From positions 799,823-863,822 of the forward strand of contig NW_027192196.1 of the NCBI RefSeq assembly GCF_041956535.1: a stretch of 64,000 nucleotides of DNA, written 5' to 3'. Source of the stretch: Calcarisporiella thermophila CBS 279.70. Its lineage: Eukaryota > Calcarisporiellomycota. The position numbers and the translations under genes are program-made. The notes below the pieces were generated by a model that worked only from the letters and a program-made list of their open reading frames with translations, did not search any database and had not been told where the DNA came from. Positions 45,375-56,794 of this stretch are shown here, piece by piece. Numbering within the stretch: position 1 is the first letter of the stretch; every line of letters begins with the position of its first letter.

Positions 45375-47156
45375 ATGGCAGATCGCGACGAACTTATCTC
45401 CCAATTTGTCGGAATCATATCTTGTGATGAAGATAAAGCGCGTTTTTTCCTCGAGGCTAATCAATGGGATCTCAATGTACGTGTATTCTTTTGAAATTGA
45501 CTGAAACCATTTTATATACTTTTTTGAAATTCTCATCGCCTCATGCACTTTACCAGGCCGCTATGAGCGACTACTACGAAAATGCCGAAAGTGGGAACAT
45601 GGAGCACGAGAGCAGAGGTGAAAGAGCAGAAGCGACTGCACCAGAGCACTTCAGTGAACCAATTAGATCGACAGGAGATACCAGTGCCGGTAGGAGTGTT
45701 GGTTCAGGGTGAGTTGCCTTTATTTATGTTAACGGTTTTTCTGAAAGTACTAACTCGGATAATCTCATTTTGATTAGTTCAAGGCGCATTGCCACTCTTG
45801 GAGATTTTGGAAATAAAGAGGAGGGAAGCGATGACGATGATTTGAAGCAAAATTTCTTTGCAGGAGGAGAGAAATCGTAACTAATAAACGCCTGTTTAAT
45901 GTGTATTACATGTAATGAATTAACTATATTCTGTTGTTTATTAGAGGTGTGGTAGTTCAGGGGCCTTCAAGCAAAAAAAAACCGCTATCGCTTGTGGACG
46001 ATATTATCCAAAAGGCTGCTAAGTAACTAGTTTGCATCATGACGATTTTTTTCTTCATTTTACCTACCATTAATTCCTGCGTAGACATGGACCTGCACCT
46101 GAAGAAGAGGCACAAGCGCCGAAAAAAGCCAACTTTTTTACTGGCTCGGGTTACAAACTAGGTAGTGAGGAGGTTCCATCCACCATGATCCCGTCCGCAT
46201 CTTCATCCTCCAGCCGACAGACTGACGAAGATTTGTCCCGACCAGTAACTTCATGAATGCAAAATTCACACGGTTTATATTTGAGCTAAATGAATGCCTT
46301 TTAGGCCGTCCGATACTTGACATTCTGGCGCAATGGGTTCAGCATCGATGATGGACCATTGTTGGGCTATGATGATCCTAAAAACCAAGAGTTTCTAAAT
46401 GCAATCAATAGTGGGTGCGTACTCTCGTATATTGACTGCACCGAGACTACTTATATTTATATTTTTTTTACCTAGGCTCGCACCTACTACGCTACTTAAT
46501 GTACAAATGGGACAACAGGTTGACTTACGAGTAGCACGTCGTATGGATGAAGATTATCAGCCACCACCGAAAGCTCCACCGAAACCGTTTGGTGGCGCTG
46601 GGCATAGGCTGGGAAGGTAGGAAGTCAATTGTCATACGATTATGTTTCTCGGCCAATGTGTAGATTTGTTCCACCTTTGCATTTCTAGCCCTTCTCCGAC
46701 GATTGTAACCAGAACAACCCCTTCGTCTTCTTCGACCCAGTCGTCCACTACTAGCAGTATACAAATTGATCAATCACAGCCGATCACTTCGTTGCAAATT
46801 CGCTTTGCAGATGGCTCGAAGTAATCTATTTTTTGGACTGGTTTACTTCTCTGTTCACAATTATGAAACGACGCATTAACTATACACACTCTCTATTACT
46901 AGAGTTGTAGCCAAGTTTAATCACACTCACACTATTCGCGACGTTCGTCAGTTTATTGATGAGTAACTATTGTATATCAGCCATACGTCAATGTGGTACT
47001 TACATAAATATTACCAAAAAAATATCTAGGCGGGGTCAATCTCAGCGGCAATACGTCCTACAGACGACCTTCCCTACTAAAGAGCTTAGCGATGATACGC
47101 TGACACTTGCAGGGGCAGGTCTTTTGAATGCTGTGATTGTGCAGCGTTATTTGTAA
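45375..47156 (+). CDS. SHP1: Cdc48/p97 adaptor p47/Shp1 (UBA-SEP-UBX)
   Basis: Multi-exon gene from ATG 45375. The N-terminus has a UBA-like fold ([20 protein letters not shown]). A low-complexity acidic linker contains [12 protein letters not shown] domain begins [18 protein letters not shown] and contains [21 protein letters not shown]. The C-terminal UBX domain starts [19 protein letters not shown] and ends [20 protein letters not shown]. It has the FP loop as TTFPTKE, which contacts Cdc48/p97. The last two exons join with a split Glu codon (GA plus G). The protein links Cdc48 to ubiquitinated substrates, membrane fusion and PP1 regulation in yeast and animals (family knowledge). Length and domain order match p47/Shp1. 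Confidence 0.93.
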
Positions 47157-48166
47157 TTGTTCCGATGGTTACGCACGCTTTATTATTTGTTTTTTTTTCC
47201 CTCTTTATCAAATAAAACCAAACTTTTTCTGTGGATTAAAGCCATATACACTCGCTGTTCTAAGCGAATCTGTTGAAAATAACCGATTATGATTTACCCC
47301 ACGGAGATAAGCTTGGACCGAAAATGTTCGCTTTTTCGTATTTTCTTAAGGGGGACGCCTAACGGATTTTCACAAGGACGGTGAAAATTCGGCAACCGTA
47401 CCATTGTATTCCGGATCGTAATTTTGGAGGTCATTATAGAAAGTTTGTACGACTCTTTCTCCTCATGTATATACCGAAATTCTATTTTGAGGTTGCGGAG
47501 TAGTAGCCGCAATGATTCCAATGCAGGCTGATAATACTGGACTTACCCAAAGCAGTGGGAGGCTTTGGGAAAGTTACCGGAAACTAACGCAGGGAATCTG
47601 AATTATGGCCAAGAACACCCTGTCCATTACGCAAGAAACCGTCGAGCAGCTCCGAGATAGTTGTTGAGCGAAGAGGGATTCTCGGCCAGCCGGTGATTTA
47701 CCACAACAACCATTTACAACCGAGAGGTATTCGTGTATTGTCATGCAGGATAGTGTCTGGGGCCGGTTAGTTGCGGGGTTAGCTATTATACAACTACGAC
47801 CGTGATGATTGCAATTTGCTCCAGCCCCGCACACGCTGGGCCGAAATCATATGGGGGACACAATTTTAAACTAATCAATTTTTTAAGGTTTCTCCGCGTC
47901 CATTGTGTACGGGATGTGGGGAAGCTTTAGCTAATAAAGGAGAGAAAGCTGTTATCAGACTCAGAAAAGAACTTCCTTAGTTCTCTTCTGCAAAATCTTC
48001 TGATATTCTCTTTCCCCTCCCCCCCTGCACAATAAAAGGCCCAGTTCCTTGCCACCTTGCTCACACTTGCGTTTCTCTCATTCTCTTTCTCCTAATTTCG
48101 TCATTCCCCACTCCATTCCTTCCTCAATTCCCCCTTCCTACGCGAGCGTGGTATTTATCCCTTAAC
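47157..48166. other. Intergenic region with CT-rich lipase leader
   Basis: 1 kb upstream of the lipase. Positions about 47340-47420 contain a short near-palindrome (GGATTTTCAC ... GTGAAAATTC). The right part (48000-48160) is strongly C/T-rich, typical of highly expressed fungal genes. No gene found. Confidence 0.5.
48031..48038 (+). promoter_or_regulatory. TATA-like element before lipase gene
   Basis: AATAAAAG sits inside a C/T-rich leader about 130 bp before the ATG at 48167. Confidence 0.4.
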
Positions 48167-49271
48167 ATGAAGTCCTTGACATTCTTTCTCCTTGCCCTTG
48201 CCTCGTCCGTGATTACGGCTCAGGCACAAAACCAGCTCAGCCAAGTCCTACGCTCCATCCCCACCAACAAAGACTACCATGACCTGGACAAGTCACAAAT
48301 TCATGCCTGCGAGCAGTACACCAAGCTCGCATCCATTGCACTATGTCCCTCCCTCAAACCCGGCAAGCCGTTCAAATGCCCGGCTTACTGTGACGAATTC
48401 CCGGACACCACAGTCATCCATACCTTTGAAATTAAGCCCGAGGATATTGTAGGCTATATTGCACGAGACGATCGACGCAAGGCTATTGTTGTTTCAATCA
48501 GGGCGACTGCATCTCTTCCCAATATCCTAGTCGACTTGGACTTCGCACCCGTCCCATACCGCCATCCCAATTCCAAGGGTGCAAAGGTGCATGGGGGCAT
48601 CTATGCAGTGGCACAAAAGTCGATCAAGATTGTCAACCCTCAGCTGCGTAAGATTCTCAAGGAGTATCCCGACTATGAGATTGAGGTCGTCGGGTGGAGC
48701 TTGGGCGGAGCAATTGCGACCTTCCACACGCTTGATGTGCTCGAAACCATGGATACGTTCGACCCCAAGAAACTATTGCTGGTGACGGTAGGGGAACCAC
48801 GTGTTGGTGACGAGAATTTCGTGAAATACGTTGAAAGCTTCGACATCACAACAAAGCGACTCGTTAACAACCTCGACATCGTCCCGCATTTGCCTCCGCG
48901 CGTCATGGGGTTCGAGGTATTCAAGAGACTGCTTGGAGGAGGATTTGCTAAGCAAAGAAATAACTTACTTTTCTCTTTTACTTCACAAATAGCATCGTAA
49001 ATATGAAATTCACTCCACGAAACTCTTGGGCGAGGTAATCCAATGCAGACGAGGCGAAGATTTCAAGTGCTCCAACAAGGAGCCCGTCTTCCTGCTCAAC
49101 ATTCTCTCCCACACCAGGTTCGGCCAAGTTGATCTGCTCAAGTGCGCACCCGAGTACGTAGAACACTTGCTGGACGAGTGGTTCAACAAACTTCCGAAGA
49201 GCTCTCTTAAGAAAGCGAACACTAAGCCAACCTCCAAGAACAGGAAGCTGAGGAGGATGGTCGAGCATTGA
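48167..49271 (+). CDS. Secreted class 3 lipase
   Basis: Two exons (48167-48916, 48993-49271) give 342 residues. A signal peptide (about residues 1-20, cut near AQAQ) is followed by an alpha/beta hydrolase domain. The nucleophile elbow reads VVGWSLGGA, with Trp where most class 3 lipases have His (GHSLGG). The acid Asp is in NNLDIVPHLPP and the catalytic His is in KYEIHSTKLLGE, just after the intron. The usual RGT/RGS next to the oxyanion hole is RAT here. The Cys-rich N-terminal segment (CPSLKPGKPFKCPAYC) should form disulfides. The enzyme is probably secreted to hydrolyse triacylglycerols or esters. If the intron is retained, the protein stops early and loses its catalytic His. It is GC-rich with a C/T-rich leader, suggesting strong expression. 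Confidence 0.92.
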
Positions 49272-49873
49272 TGGATGGCGGTATTATTCTGAGCCAAGCA
49301 ATTTCTAAATCGACCTATATACCGTATTATATATTCCCAAAATTATTAGTTATTTAATTAGTGATATTTTCGGCTTTTTCGCCATGGTTTTCTCGGTTTT
49401 CTGGCCATATGTTCTGAAAAACTAGGGAGTAATTGCTCTATTGTTAGTCAGCTATCTTTCTTAGAGCTTCTTTAATTAAAATTCATGCTCTAACTTAGTA
49501 ATGAGTCGACCAAAATAATGATGGGCTTCCAATATTGATTCATCTTCACAATTTCACTAATTCAGTAATGATTAATAAGCCGATGATTGGTGCGTGACGG
49601 CTGGAATTGGAGGGTCCTTTTCTAGAGAACCTTTCAAAATCCCAATTTTTCACTCGGCTATTCGCCAGAAACCCTATTCTGTCATTTCAAATCATAATTG
49701 CCCTCCACAAGAGAGTTAAGAGTTCGTGTATGCATTTCCCTTTTAGGTGAATTTTTATTTTTATTATTTGTTTATGGAAGGCCTCCTTGAAAACAAGCGA
49801 TGCTGGCAACGTATATAAATATATATATAGGTTAAAAGAATCGTAGACTAATTTGCCACAAATATTAACAACA
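49272..49873. other. Intergenic region between tandem genes
   Basis: About 600 bp, AT-rich; it contains a TATA-like run near 49812. No other feature seen. Confidence 0.5.
49812..49820 (+). promoter_or_regulatory. TATA box of DHA1-type MFS gene
   Basis: TATATAAAT is about 55 bp before the ATG at 49874. Confidence 0.45.
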
Positions 49874-51525
49874 ATGGAGCACAATTCGCAGAGCGATACT
49901 AATCCAGAGGTGACTTCTAAATCATCTACTTATGTCGACAACAATGAAAACCCTTCTACACCGTCTCGAAAAAGACCCATATTTTTCAAATTCCGGTCAT
50001 CGCGACACCTCGTTCTCTTCACAGTAGCATTGGGGATTTTCGTGGATGTAAGTTAATTTGCTACGTTTATCTAAAGCACCATGAATTAATTGAGGTTCCA
50101 CATGTAGATGTTTATATACAGTGTTATTGTCCCTATTATGCCTTTCCATCTCAGAGATCATTTGGGATTTGTAGAGGACAACATTAGTAGCACCATTGGC
50201 ATTTTACTTGGGCTTTATGCGGTTGGGCTCCTAATCGGTTCTCCGCTCTTCGGCTACCTGGGGGATCGTTGCAAAAAGCGGCAGTATCCTATGGCATTAG
50301 GTATCCTTGGAATGATCGCCAGCACGATCCTCTTCATGTTCTCGCTCCAGTTTTGGGTGCTGCTCGTTGCCCGTTTTCTGCAAGGTAAGCTCTGGTGTTT
50401 AGGTTGCTGATGTTAGGGGTTTTGACATTTTTATCTGTACCAGGCTTGAGTGGCGCCTGCATCTGGACCGTTGGATTTGCCATGCTCTCGGACAATTTCC
50501 CAGATGAAATAGGATCTGCCATAGGCAAGGTAAGGGATGCATTTCAGTCAGTGCAAATCCTTAATACGTATGCCTAACGAAGATCCTCTATAGGTGGTGC
50601 CATTCCTCTCGCTTGGAATGCTCTCAGGAAATCCAATTGGCGGTAGCTTGTACGAAGCCAAAGGTTACCATGCTGTCTTTGGGCTCTGCATTGCGATGGC
50701 CGTTATCGATCTTTTAGCGCGGCTACTTCTCGTTGAAAAGCGTGGGAGTCCACCGGAATGGTGGCCAGAGAATTCCACTCCCAATGAGAAGCCCTTGGAA
50801 GATGAAAACGTACCGAAGAGAAGCCTAGCGAGCGTGCTCTTCAGCCCTCGCATGTTGGCTGGATTGCTCATCACGTTTTCGGAGGCGTTTATCTTTGCGG
50901 GACCCGAGGCAACATTCCCCGTTCACCTCCACCAAACCTTTGGCCTAGAATCGACACAAATCGGCCTCGTCTTTATCGCAATTGTCTTCCCAACCTTCAT
51001 CTTTTCCCCCATTGGCGGCTATCTCTCTGACCGATATGGATCGAGACTGATTTGCGTGGTCGGGCTGTTGCTTGCAGGGATGTGCACTATGCTGCTAGGA
51101 GTGCCCAATAGCCTCGCGACCTTCATCGTTTTGCTATTCTTTTTTGGCTCGTTTGGTGCAGTGTTCATTGCCCCTATGATTGGCGAATTCTCATTAATTG
51201 TGCGTGTGCCTGGATCAGATCCCGACACGGCCATCACGCGCTCCTATGCCTTATTTAATGTAGGAATCCATTTGCAGTGCATTTCCCCTTCTCTTTTTGT
51301 ACTCACGCTATCTTTCATATTTAGATGGCTTTTGGTCTCGGGTTGGCAGTTGGCCCCATTGTCTGCGGCAGGCTTTTAGACCAGATTGGATTTTTCTACG
51401 TTGGTATCTTCATGGGTGCTATGTGTTTCTTTGCAGCTCCGTTTGCAGCTCTGTGGACTGGAGATGGCTGGTTCAAACCACAAACCTCCACCGAAAATGT
51501 TGATACCTCCACCGCCGATGTCTAG
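49874..51525 (+). CDS. MFS transporter, DHA1/vesicular amine-type
   Basis: Five exons from ATG 49874 to TAG 51525, about 465 residues. The N-terminal 40 residues are polar. Twelve membrane helices follow. Signature pieces include the helix 2-3 loop GYLGDRCKKRQ (MFS motif A), VARFLQGLSGACIWTVGFAMLSDNFP across an intron, GNPIGGSLYE, and in the second half GGYLSDRYGSRLICVVG. This is the DHA1 family of drug:H+ antiporters that also contains animal vesicular monoamine carriers. Fungal members export amines, polyamines, drugs or secondary metabolites; the substrate here is not known. The intron after SYALFN joins to MAFGLGLAVGPIVCG. No biosynthetic cluster is next to it. Confidence 0.88.
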
Positions 51526-52572
51526 ATCCCCCCAACATTCCCATTCAGCATCGCTTGTATATTATTTATTGGCGCTCGTTCAAGATTCTTAATGCATCCA
51601 ATATTTATTTAATTTAAATTATATCATAGATATTTATCCTAGAATATGGACGCTTGAGGTCCTAGGCTGAAAGTTTTTCACCTATATATATATTCGATGT
51701 GAAAATGACACGTCTTTCATCCCTCCTTTTTGTGTCGTGACAATATGTATAAATATATATCGAAAGATATAATGCATTATATTGATTGATGATGCTTAGA
51801 TCAGCATAGGAAAATAAAAATCAAGATATCCTCTTTTTTATTATTTTATCTCATCGTTGATGTATCAATTGCAGACTTGAACTATATTTTGATGTAAACA
51901 CAACTGTTGCCACAAATCACTAAAGCATATAACTGTACAATGAAATAGTGGTTCTGAGAATAAAACTCTAAACTACATTGACTCTACCTTGGAATGTTTC
52001 AAACCACAAATATCAACAATTACACTTGGATAGTCTGTTGAGGTAGATGATTGCAAGGCACTGCACATTTCATTTTTTTATCTATTTATCCTAGGCGAAT
52101 TACTCTACCATATATCCCGAAAATTCAGGATGATTGAAAAGTAATGCTATCGACCTCTAATAATTCGGATCCTTCAAATAACCTGGTTCGGCTTCCATGG
52201 GCAAAATGTCCTGCAATAAGATTTAGAATAGAGAATTTAAAATAAGGTAAATCAAGAAACTTTCCTTTCTTCGTAAATTAGGGGAGGACAAGGCGATACA
52301 AACATGAGAGGAACAATAGGGACCCGTGCTCGAAAGAGAACAATAGGCATTGTTCACAGTAACTTTGGCTAACAATATTTTTAAGCAGAATCGCTCTAGA
52401 GCTCCTTCAACCCTTCTTCTTGCCATTGCCCCGAGCCTGCTAATCGTCAAGAGCAGAAGCATACTTGTCCTTCATTTCCCACTGCGAATTCTCTCTCATT
52501 ACAGCAGCTTAATATCTGTATTGCATCATCTTTATATTTTAATAACCTCTTCGACAGCTGAACGTAAAATAA
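51526..52572. other. Intergenic region upstream of 7TM gene
   Basis: About 1 kb of AT-rich sequence. A minus-strand open frame at 52462-52223 lacks recognisable features and was not called. Confidence 0.45.
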
Positions 52573-53696
52573 ATGCCCGGTTTTCCTTCGCTTGCTCAGT
52601 TTTATATTGCGTTACAGGTGATTGCCATTCTTCTTGGTATCATCCTACTCTTAATCCTCGTTCAGGCACGCACCTCTCTTTCTCTTGTGGGCCTGACGTT
52701 TACCACGATCCCCCTTGCTCTTGTTGAGCTCATCACCATACTTCCCTATGGATCCAACCTCAATCAAATCAGTAGATATCCCGTATGCATTGTTCAAGCC
52801 TATCTTGAAGATTATTTCCATCTCTCTGTCACTCTGTGGGGATTTATGGTCACATTCAACCTGTGGCTCGTGCTTGTGCGAAAGTCGCAAAAACACGAAA
52901 GCCTGCGATGGCCCTATTTCGCGCTGGTAGCATGGGGCCTACCATTTGTATTTATCGGATTAATGGCTCTCTTGGGGCATTCTCTACCGAATTTTGGCGT
53001 GTTTCCGGCTGTGTACTACTGTCTGGTAACCGACAAACTCAGGAATCCGGTGATTATGATCCCATCTTTCACGATAGACATTGTGGCAACGGCTTTCGCA
53101 AGTAGTTGGTTAAAGCATCGTAATAAAATATGTCCTTATAACTGATATCTTTTTTGGTGTCAGTCATCTGCACTGTTACCGTTATCCAGCAGCGCCTGTA
53201 CTTACAAAAAACATTTGGCGAGGTCGCTAGTTTTCCCACTAGTATCAAAATCAGGCATAGAGCACGATTTCTTTTACAGTTAGGAGTGACCAAAAATTTA
53301 ACTTAGATATTTTTTTATTTTCAATAGTATTCTGATACGACTGGTTGTTTTCTCCCTTATCTATGGATTGCTAGGCTTTTTGGCACATAGTAAGATTTCT
53401 GACCCATACTCTACGTCGATGATTTATATATCATATTTATTCTTTACTTAGTGACAAAACTTGTGAATCCTACCGATAGCTCGGAATCGGAACACGGCCG
53501 TCAGGCGAGTCTCGAAGAGTTCTCTGGTCCAATGGTTATTGTTGGACTCTTTCTTGTATTCGGTATAACGAGAGATACCATTCATACGCTGAAAGAATGG
53601 GTGGGCCGACGCTGTTGGAGTTTTAACACCAGGTTAAAGTCCTTCGGAGGCATAGCGGATTCACGTAGAATTCTCAGACGCGCCAACGGATATTGA
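52573..53696 (+). CDS. Seven-transmembrane receptor-like protein
   Basis: Four exons (52573-53101, 53164-53278, 53328-53389, 53452-53696) give 316 residues. Seven hydrophobic helices are visible: ALQVIAILLGIILLLILV; LVGLTFTTIPLALVELITIL; LSVTLWGFMVTFNLWLVLV; FALVAWGLPFVFIGLMALL; a fifth near residue 165-185; LIRLVVFSLIYGLLGFLA; and VIVGLFLVFGI. A Cys before helix 3 and a Cys in the second loop could form the common GPCR disulfide. The layout suits fungal cAMP-receptor or Git3-like receptors that sense nutrients through G proteins. This is a topology-level call, without a diagnostic motif. The C-terminal tail is short and basic. Confidence 0.75.
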
Positions 53697-54066
53697 GTTG
53701 CTTTGAAATGCTGCGTGAATTTGCTACAACAACCTCGCTAAACAGCTCGCACCCACGAATCCTTATTGACTATTTGTTCTTTAGTTTATTTGCAATAGTT
53801 AATATGCTTTTTAGTGCTTATTTATATTATTAATTTCAAGGGCTTTTTTAATGCATAGTTATGTGTTTATTGTAATCGGAGGTAGATGTGTTGATATGAT
53901 CTAGGCGACCAATACGTGCTGATTAGTTTTTTATTCAAAACGATTAAATGTCTGAGGGCGAAAAAAGTGGAGAGGCAAAAAGTTTCCAAATGCGATTGAG
54001 GATTAAATATATTCAAATAAATTAATACCCACCTATTATACAACAAAATGAAGATTATGGTACAAT
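53697..54066. other. Convergent intergenic region
   Basis: 370 bp between convergent 3' ends; AT-rich, nothing else seen. Confidence 0.5.
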
Positions 54067-55067
54067 TTACAGTATCAGAGAATCAGTGAAGTTGTGGGAG
54101 CGGAAGAGATTTAAATAATAGTGCAAAGTTTGTCCTAAGTAAGTAGGCTTCTCTTTTAATACTGGAAGCTTATCTCGGTACTTCATGGGGATGGGGCATT
54201 CGAAGCTGAATTTCCCTTCCCATGAGAGGTTATGGAGACAGAGAGCGCCGTTGGCAGCGTTGAACTTGGTGACTAGATGCGCGGCCAATGAACTTACGGA
54301 TACGCCATCATGATCTCCATTCAGCCCGCAAATTGTCAAAAGATCGTTATACGCCCAGGTGCTCGGGCTGGTGACGGTGGTGATGTTGTAAGTAAGGATG
54401 ACGGGTAAGTTAAAGCGAGTGGTAGCGTGCGCTTGAAGAGTTTGGGCATGGAGAAAACCTTTTCCTACTAGAATTAAGCCGCTGCCGATGCTTGAGTGGT
54501 CGGGACAAAAGAGCTAGCAGATGATACATTTATGAGGAGGACGTATGAATATTTTCATTCTTATCTTATGCATACCTCAACCGTGATGTTACTCAAGTCT
54601 GTCTTAAGCCAGTTGGGACTCGTCACCTCCAGCTCGAGCTCTGTTGCCACGGACAGCAGTTCATATCCCTCTGATTGAACCAGCTCGATTCGTGTTGACT
54701 GTGTTTGGTGCCTTGGGGCTCCGAGAACGCGGATATTCGGCCATCGGGGTGAAAAAAAGAAGCACACCATAAAGGTACAAATGATTAACACAATGGTCAC
54801 GGGTATCACCAAAAAGAATGTGCGCCTAAATCGACGACGTTTTATCTTTTCCTGCATCTGTTTTGGCTGCTCATCTTCGTATCTGATAAAGCGACCAAGC
54901 TCAACCTCGATCTTATTAGCTTCGAGCTTTGTTATAGCCTCTGTCATATATTCCTCGGTGATTGAAGCAAGGGGCTCATCCTTGTCTTTCTCCCAATCAT
55001 TATTATCGGCCTTTGCTAATAACTTTTTCATATATGAGTGGATGTGATTACACCCGAGGGAAGGCAT
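54067..55067 (-). CDS. Type II membrane protein with LEA2-like domain
   Basis: Two exons (55067-54576, 54513-54067) give 312 residues from MPSLGCNH; an in-frame ATG at 55166 would add 33 residues. The N-terminal 100 residues are charged and cytosolic. One membrane helix (FFLVIPVTIVLIICTFMVCFFF) follows a basic RRRFRR stop, giving type II topology. The remainder is lumenal or extracellular. It shows the beta-rich pattern of LEA2 or water-stress (WHy) domains: ATELELEVTSPNWLKTDLSN then ITVE, and later LPVILTYNITTVTS. Several Asn-X-Ser/Thr sequons are present. LEA2 proteins of this topology are known in fungi, mostly without defined roles. Domain assignment is by pattern, so moderate confidence. 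Confidence 0.72.
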
Positions 55068-56794
55068 GGTCGCCTTTGTGATGATATCCAAGGTGCGAGG
55101 GAAAGGGAGCGAGTGTAGAAGGAAGGAGAGAGTAGAGGTAATGTATTTAAATGATGGCCAAAACAACTACGGTACCTAGTGGAAGGAAAAAAGGGGAGAA
55201 AGAAAACAAGAGTTTAAAATGATTATTACTGTATTAAATACGAGGATCGAATATTGGGGAAACACACCCCTTAACAAAAACAAATCTCTATACTCGGCAG
55301 CAAACTTTTAATATTGATTCTTAGCGTGGGTGGCAATCTGAGGATTTCCAGCCCTTCCATCCCCTGGGAACAGCCTTGATTGGCCCACGCTGGGCCAGCA
55401 TTAATAAACAAGTGGGGTACAAACTGGCCAGCTTTCCTGTTTGAGATTGCCCCTGAAAGTTCGCCTTAAGTGCCCTGAAAACAGTTTGCTAGTCTTAGCT
55501 CACTGACCCTTGAGCCGAGTTTCATTGTTGAATTCCTGAGAGTGCGCCAGCCTGACTGTCCCAGTGTGCACGCTAGCAATCGTAGACACTTCAAAGGTGC
55601 CTCTTGGAGGTACAGCCGGGTATCTTTCTCTATGGACCCTCGAATCGAGGATTCAGTGTGTGTGTGGTCGTTGCAGTCCCTCCATTAAGCCTACGCCAAG
55701 GTCAATGCTTCCAAATATTTTTATTGTTCCTGGTTATATTTTGCTATTATTGTTATTAGAAAACCCCTTGGTCGAGGATCCTAAGTTTAACACGATTGGC
55801 ACAGGATTCCAATTTGTCGGTTTTGTTAACCCGGAAAAACAAGCAAGGGGGACTGTGTGTTCAGGACAATTATCAGGGATGTCAATACTATTGGAGGTCT
55901 AAGATTAATAGCATACAAAAAATTCTATATCAGCTTGCTTTATTGATCAGCCAGATTGATTATTTTGTTTCGACCTATGAGGAAATGGAAATGAGGGGGT
56001 CTTTATATCTTAAGGCACACTAAAACTATGGTAATACAGAAGGCCCTTTGTGGTAAGGATAGAATGGTTTCGAACCATGAAAGCAATCGCCTAATAGCAA
56101 GCAAGTGATCAAAAAATTGAGGAGCTATTTGCCTTCCAAGGGTTCGCCTTGTAATATTCTTCAGTGGCACAATAAGTGTAATTGCATATCTGAGGTTCAT
56201 CTTTTGCTTCTGTAATCTCTTCTCGGGCATTTTTCCATGAGCTGGGAATTTGCTTACGTCTACTGAGTGGCTTAGTAATTTATCGGACAGCTCATTTTTT
56301 TTTCCTTGAGGAAAAACTTCCCTCTACTTCAATCTCTTCTTGAAAATAGCCCTACTTGTTGCGAGCACTTCCACCCCCCCCTCCAAAAGATTGTTCTGTG
56401 TTGATTCTCGTCTCCTCTTATTACCACTCCACCTAACCATTCCGAGAGAAAAGAGATTATTGATCCCATTTGGATCGGAACTATTCTTTAATCAATCGCT
56501 TCTTTTTCTCATCTTTTTCTCCTACAAAATCCCCACTCGCCAAAATATCTCCTAATCATACACTTTTAGTGACCAGAAAAGCTTTTCTAAGAGATCAGAC
56601 CACTATTGCCTTAGTGTAAGTGTTTCATTATTATATGGCGTTGCTAAATTGAAGGCTGATTTCACACCATGTCCTTCACATATCAAATCAGGATAGAACA
56701 ATAAAGCCCATCACCATTCCGCAATAAATACAGATTTGCTAATAGAATCACCAGCGTGCAAAAATCCCATCGGATTTTTTTTTTCCTAGGTCTG
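55068..56794. promoter_or_regulatory. Long divergent intergenic region, LEA2-like / Cdc4-like
   Basis: 1.7 kb, the longest gene-free stretch here. Positions about 55320-55700 are more GC-rich than their surroundings and contain TGGCCCA-CGC-TGGGCCA (55381-55397), a 7 bp inverted repeat with a 3 bp loop. Positions 56300-56560 are C/T-rich as in a fungal leader. No ORF shows a domain. Confidence 0.5.

Noticed and set aside
47574-47834. 86-residue minus-strand frame upstream of the lipase
   Set aside because: Cys- and Ser-rich but with no signal peptide or motif, and no splice partners could be found.
55564-55902. 112-residue plus-strand frame upstream of the Cdc4-like gene
   Set aside because: Low-complexity content with no domain and no codon pattern like that of neighbouring genes.
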